From Planctomycetota bacterium (GTDB lineage: Bacteria > Planctomycetota > Planctomycetia > Pirellulales > Pirellulaceae), in contig JAPLNJ010001230.1 of the NCBI GenBank assembly GCA_026692885.1, positions 26,097 to 35,464 of the forward strand: DNA of 9,368 nucleotides. Reading direction: 5' to 3'. Below the pieces are notes generated by a model. It saw only the letters and a list, made by a program, of their open reading frames with translations. It was not told the DNA's origin and did not search any database. The translations under genes were made by a program, and so were the position numbers. Below are positions 8,401 to 9,368 of the stretch, one piece after another. How positions within the stretch are numbered: the stretch's first letter is position 1; every line of letters starts with the position of its first letter.

Positions 8401-8642
8401 ACGTGTTAGAGTGGTGTGCGGACTGGTACGACGAAAAGTACTATCATGAATCACCCGCAAAGAACCCGAACTGTCAGAATGCCGGCTCGTTTCGTGTGCT
8501 GCGGGGCGGGTCCTGGTCCAGCTACGCCAGGCTCTGTCGGCCTGCGTATCGCCTCGACGGCGACCCCGGCCGTCATCTCCACCTCGTTGGTCTGCGGTTG
8601 GTTCGCGGTTGCGTCGGCTGTTTTCCAGTCGTCCTCGAATGA
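5478..8642 (+). CDS. NLR-like protein: DUF4062 - NACHT NTPase - FGE/C-type-lectin-fold sensor (probable DGR target)
   Basis: A 1054-residue STAND NTPase. Domains in order: DUF4062 (~4-110, opening IVFVSSTSEDLKPHR), probably a signalling or effector module; a linker (~185-300); NACHT with Walker A GDPGSGKST (312-320, K318), Walker B LVLLDGLDE (415-423) and VVTSRP (450-455); the NACHT-associated helix LTFQEFLAAR (643-652); a helical arm (~660-790); and an FGE-sulfatase domain (~795-1045: IPAGEFQMGS, RLPTEAEWERAARG, GNVLEWCADWY, LRGGSW). By analogy with bacterial NLRs, the last domain would bind a ligand and trigger NACHT oligomerisation. It is probably not an active formylglycine enzyme: aligned with human FGE (GGSFLCNDSYC), the first active-site cysteine is S1015 and only C1020 remains. 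The C-terminus (1012-1036) looks like a retroelement variable region. A palindrome is read in frame at ~249-270. Start supported by GGAG 9 bases upstream. Ligand and target are unknown. Confidence 0.88.
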   Translation: MHAPIVFVSSTSEDLKPHRTATCEAADRCDFLVRKMECFTAGANPPLDECLAKVDQADLLVLIVAHRFGWVPDGQRVRKDNRKSITWLECERAIEAGKDVLAFLVDEAYNWPLELREEYRLAEAALAGQLTAELATDIQWRVQRLQAFKRKLCDQRIIAKFTTPDTLQLQIVEALREWRKRHPEFAVATPTPTGAEASCDPTSYLKALDEDTAYINIRGIQIRSGQANRFPIDELYIPLTTSFEVAHFRRMGLPTRPFPMSLRSGRRPNLQETPRKADPKATPGPDREQADFEGRHVQLDEALQSPRLVIIGDPGSGKSTFLNRIAHRLCRAQLDPAAADLPQQTLGLAGQPFPVLVRIAELVDHIQTHRGRNAGPANSDAPDWLLHYLAHQCLENRQGLTERFLKQQLEDGNTLVLLDGLDEAPSESLRENVSQLIRRATRAFARCGFVVTSRPAAYHDDVVLAEFDQVDIDRLDDAAIETFLRRWYAALFPDSPRQAAEHGDQVLQALRERIEIRLLARNPVMLTALGVVHWNERRLPEQRADLYDSIIRWLSLSRKQRPGRPAPETTVNLLQELALAMQLHPEGRQVQSNRHGAAQILAPEHRDRSEDSPIVWAERFLEQEELDSGVIVRRGDDVRFWHLTFQEFLAARAIAARDDAQQRQILSMTAAGGTLRIYESEWREMVLLLAGVLYHHGDRRVDRLFAMVLDQLPADASLEDRARCVALLGAAVQDLAPVKYKPGDARYQALLDEVFGLFDRERAGRVPMRVAIQAAEALGQAGDPRLTAAQRVKNWIAIPAGEFQMGSQKRNRRESNYDAEMDDREGPVHAVWLDEFHIAKYPVTVAEFAKFVEQGGYRDQRCWAAGEFGRWPSPNGWDEQLQHPNRPVVNVSWFEAAAFATWSGCRLPTEAEWERAARGTAGRRWPWGPEDPDETRMNYRPGKDWSEKPNIGCPTPVGIYPRGATSEGICDLAGNVLEWCADWYDEKYYHESPAKNPNCQNAGSFRVLRGGSWSSYARLCRPAYRLDGDPGRHLHLVGLRLVRGCVGCFPVVLE
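6203..6220 (+). repeat. 18-bp sequence shared with the avd breakpoint (copy 1)
   Basis: CTTTGAAGTTGCGCATTT occurs here inside the NACHT gene and again at 8894-8911, exactly where the Avd-like frame stops. Here it encodes part of SFEVAHF, immediately before the in-frame palindrome. An exact 18-mer match in a window of this size is unlikely by chance. It may be the end of a small mobile element. Confidence 0.7.
6223..6288. repeat. 66-bp imperfect palindrome inside the NACHT gene
   Basis: The left arm (6223-6244) begins GTAGGATGGGTCTC and the right arm (6268-6288) ends GAGACCCAACCTAC. They pair over about 20 positions with one mismatch and one bulged C, leaving a 23-base loop. The element is 66 bases, a multiple of three, and is translated as roughly residues 249-270 (RRMGLPTRP... 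then ...SGRRPNLQ), in the linker between DUF4062 and NACHT. The arginine/proline-rich composition differs from the flanking protein, as expected for an inserted repeat that kept the frame open. Confidence 0.85.
8511..8600 (+). other. Probable DGR variable region (VR) at the 3' end of the NACHT-FGE gene
   Basis: The encoded segment starts LRGGSWSSYARLCRPAYR and continues LDGDPGRHLHLVGLRL. It fits the pattern of FGE-type DGR targets, in which runs of Asn in the template (roughly GGSWNNNARNCR, YRNNNDPGNRNNNVGFR) become diverse residues. The codons at those positions are tcc, agc, tac, ctc, ctc, gac, ggc, cgt, cat, ctc, cac and ctc. Ten end in C and two in T, the trace left when AAC/AAT template codons are mutated at their adenines. 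Scaffold residues between them (A, R, C, R, Y, R, D, P, G, V, G) are conserved. The VR limits are estimates; no template repeat lies in the window to fix them. Confidence 0.72.
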
Positions 8643-8648
8643 TTCGTA

Positions 8649-8683
8649 CTCTGTTTCTCTGTTCCTCTGATCTCTGTACTCTG
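8649..8683 (+). repeat. Five CTCTG units at 7-8 base spacing after the VR gene
   Basis: CTCTG occurs at 8649, 8657, 8665, 8672 and 8679 (steps 8, 8, 7, 7), making a pyrimidine-rich, degenerate tandem tract between the stop codon and the GC-rich hairpin. Function unknown; it lies in the interval between a DGR target and its downstream structural element. Confidence 0.75.
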
Positions 8684-8696
8684 AACCTGGGGGGTT

Positions 8697-8717
8697 GCAG
8701 GGGGGCTTCCCCCCTGC
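8697..8717. other. Perfect GC-rich hairpin/cruciform downstream of the VR
   Basis: GCAGGGGGG (8697-8705) and CCCCCCTGC (8709-8717) form a perfect 9-bp stem with a CTT loop, 54 bases after the stop codon of the target gene. A second G6 run sits just upstream (8689-8694). DGR cassettes such as that of phage BPP-1 carry a short GC-rich hairpin just 3' of the VR that aids retrohoming; this element has a similar place and size. No U-tract follows on the plus strand (the next run is A7), which argues against an intrinsic terminator. Confidence 0.65.
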
Positions 8718-8728
8718 GCGCGAAAAAA

Positions 8729-8899
8729 ATGTCAATTCCTAACACACCGTTGTTTGTCAAAACGCAGGACTTCTTGGTTTGGCTGATCCGCCACACGCAG
8801 CGATTTCCCAAGAACCTGCGGCAGTCCTACACGAGCCGCATCGAAAAACTGGGCTTCCGCTTCCAAGAGGCGATTCTGATGGCCAACACGTGCCTTTGA
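8729..8899 (+). pseudogene. avd: Truncated Avd-like DGR accessory protein (four-helix bundle)
   Basis: The 56-residue product starting MSIPNTPLFVKTQDF matches the N-terminal half of Avd / DGR-associated four-helix-bundle proteins. Diagnostic are the F-x-K-T-x-D-F-L-x-W-L opening (9-19), RFPKNLRQ (25-32) and the second-helix pattern RIEKLGFRFQEAILMAN (37-53). Avd is a basic pentameric protein that partners the DGR reverse transcriptase and template RNA in mutagenic cDNA synthesis. Full-length family members have ~115-125 residues; helices 3 and 4, normally after EA(x)3-AN, are missing. The frame hits TGA at 8897 inside the 18-mer that also occurs at 6203, so an insertion or recombination appears to have removed the rest. 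The other frames beyond 8899 do not restore the Avd pattern. No good ribosome site is seen (gcgcgaaaaaa before ATG). Likely non-functional; a short functional form cannot be excluded. Confidence 0.75.
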
Positions 8900-8911
8900 A
8901 GTTGCGCATTT
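8894..8911 (+). repeat. 18-bp shared sequence at the avd breakpoint (copy 2)
   Basis: Identical to 6203-6220; with one T dropped, the match runs on through the following CG. It contains the stop codon of the truncated avd. A degenerate relative of its right part and flank (gttggcatttcgcaacg, 9121-9137) lies 220 bases further on. Confidence 0.7.
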
Positions 8912-8920
8912 CGCGACGCG

Positions 8921-8971
8921 GCTAGAAGCTCCCGGCGTGAGCCGGGAGAGTCGTCCCGCCCCGCACCTAGC
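8921..8971 (+). repeat. ~48-bp hairpin repeat, copy A
   Basis: Contains CTCCCGGC / GCCGGGAG (8929-8936 and 8941-8948), a perfect 8-bp stem with loop GTGA, followed by a CCCGCCCCGCACCTAG tail. The outer GCTAG (8921-8925) and CTAGC (8967-8971) also pair, so the whole unit can fold. Related to copies B and C. Confidence 0.8.
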
Positions 8972-8990
8972 CGGAGCCGCGCACGCCACA

Positions 8991-9037
8991 AGGAAGCCGC
9001 CAGCGTAAGCTGGTCGGAGCCTCCCGCCCCACACCTA
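8991..9037 (+). repeat. ~48-bp hairpin repeat, copy B (diverged)
   Basis: Same layout as copy A: GAAGC start, a short stem CCAGC / GCTGG around a GTAA loop, then CTCCCGCCCCACACCTA. The stem sequence has changed on both sides while pairing is kept, which suggests the fold itself was maintained. Confidence 0.7.
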
Positions 9038-9052
9038 TTCGCGGAGCATCGT

Positions 9053-9101
9053 CTAGGTGCAGGGGCGGGAACGCTCCCACCGGCTTACGCCGGGGGCTTC
9101 T
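9053..9101 (-). repeat. ~48-bp hairpin repeat, copy C (inverted)
   Basis: The reverse complement reads AGAAGCCCCCGGCGTAAGCC, continues through GCCCCTGCACCTAG, and aligns along its length with copy A. The stem is CCGGC / GCCGG with loop GTAA on the minus strand. Copies A and C face each other and could pair over a long span. Confidence 0.78.
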
Positions 9102-9181
9102 CGGTGGCAATCACGACACTGTTGGCATTTCGCAACGTTATGATCAAGGCTGACCAAACTCTTTTTCCACTGGGGCAGGCC

Positions 9182-9200
9182 CGAATGGCACGAGGTTAAG
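9182..9200 (+). repeat. 19-bp direct repeat, copy 1
   Basis: CGAATGGCACGAGGTTAAG is identical to 9308-9326. It may be the end or target of an insertion element, but no transposase lies nearby. Confidence 0.75.
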
Positions 9201-9224
9201 GACGGCAGGAGCGATTTCCCGCCA

Positions 9225-9245
9225 CGACGGGGCTTGTCCCCGTCG
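9225..9245. other. Hairpin, 8-bp perfect stem
   Basis: CGACGGGG (9225-9232) pairs with CCCCGTCG (9238-9245) around a 5-base CTTGT loop. No U-run follows, so it is not called a terminator. It sits between the two 19-bp direct repeats. Confidence 0.6.
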
Positions 9246-9307
9246 AGCGATGTTTACTACCAGAAATGCCAACCAACGATGTCTCCACGCCACCACGGAG
9301 CTCGCCT

Positions 9308-9326
9308 CGAATGGCACGAGGTTAAG
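9308..9326 (+). repeat. 19-bp direct repeat, copy 2
   Basis: Identical to 9182-9200. Here the preceding CCT creates CCTCG...CGAGG, a 5-bp stem spanning the motif. Copies begin 126 bases apart. Confidence 0.75.
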
Positions 9327-9368
9327 CGTAAGCCATTGTCATTCCGGCAGTTCCCCCACCCGGGCTCG

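Larger units (their letters stand above)
8900..9368. other. Gene-free repeat-rich tail of the window
   Basis: No reading frame here has recognisable protein features. The stretch holds three copies of a hairpin repeat (8921-9101), two copies of a 19-bp motif (9182-9200, 9308-9326) and one hairpin (9225-9245), all listed separately. I looked for a DGR template repeat on both strands, as a copy of the VR with AAC codons, and for reverse-transcriptase motifs such as YxDD, and found neither. Confidence 0.7.

Noticed and set aside
7857..8642. Active formylglycine-generating sulfatase modifier
   Set aside because: The first of the two active-site cysteines is replaced by S1015, and the domain is fused to a NACHT motor with no sulfatase gene nearby.
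8697..8717. Intrinsic terminator of the NACHT gene
   Set aside because: The stem is strong, but the bases that follow are gcgcg then A7, with no U-tract on the plus strand.
8609..8728. Extension of the Avd-like frame upstream to an ATG at 8609
   Set aside because: It would overlap the end of the NACHT-FGE gene and translate the CTCTG tract and the G/C hairpin. Avd similarity begins only after the ATG at 8729.
8900..9368. DGR template repeat or reverse transcriptase in the tail of the window
   Set aside because: By eye on both strands I found no copy of the VR with Asn codons and no RT motif; only short repeats occupy this stretch.

Overview
The window is GC-rich, densely coding DNA that most resembles a chromosome of a Planctomycetota bacterium. 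This is inferred from four things: an LL-diaminopimelate aminotransferase, a type III pantothenate kinase, a secreted multidomain glycoside hydrolase, and many short palindromic intergenic repeats. No rRNA marker is present, so the assignment rests on gene style only.

Left part (1-5304) holds three ordinary genes. A secreted GH127-type beta-L-arabinofuranosidase with an FN3-like region and a C-terminal LamG domain (108-3098, +) converges, with a 10-bp gap, on an LL-diaminopimelate aminotransferase gene (dapL, 3109-4341, -). dapL diverges from a type III pantothenate kinase gene (coaX, 4474-5304, +) across a 132-bp promoter region. The last 13 codons of coaX, and its stop, are supplied by a 38-bp palindromic repeat. 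Three direct copies and one inverted copy of that repeat fill 5263-5426.

Right part (5478-8899) is the notable locus. A 1054-residue protein carries an N-terminal DUF4062 domain, a NACHT NTPase, an alpha-helical arm and a C-terminal FGE-sulfatase/C-type-lectin-fold domain. It is an NLR-like (STAND) protein of the kind implicated in bacterial immunity and conflict. Its extreme C-terminus looks like the variable region (VR) of a diversity-generating retroelement (DGR): about 12 surface-loop codons, at the sites where such targets normally have Asn, all read NNC or NNT, as expected from AAC/AAT template codons after adenine mutagenesis. The VR is followed by a short CTCTG repeat tract, then a perfect GC-rich hairpin, then the first 50-odd codons of an Avd-like DGR accessory protein that stops abruptly. 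No template repeat or reverse transcriptase is visible before the window ends. The cassette is therefore either decayed, with its remainder beyond the window, or served in trans.

From 8900 to 9368 there is no gene. The region holds several repeat families: three copies of a ~48-bp hairpin repeat, two copies of a 19-bp motif, and one further hairpin. Two repeat signals also lie inside the NACHT gene. One is an 18-mer shared exactly with the point where avd breaks off. The other is a 66-bp palindrome read in frame. Palindromic elements have evidently remodelled several genes in this stretch.
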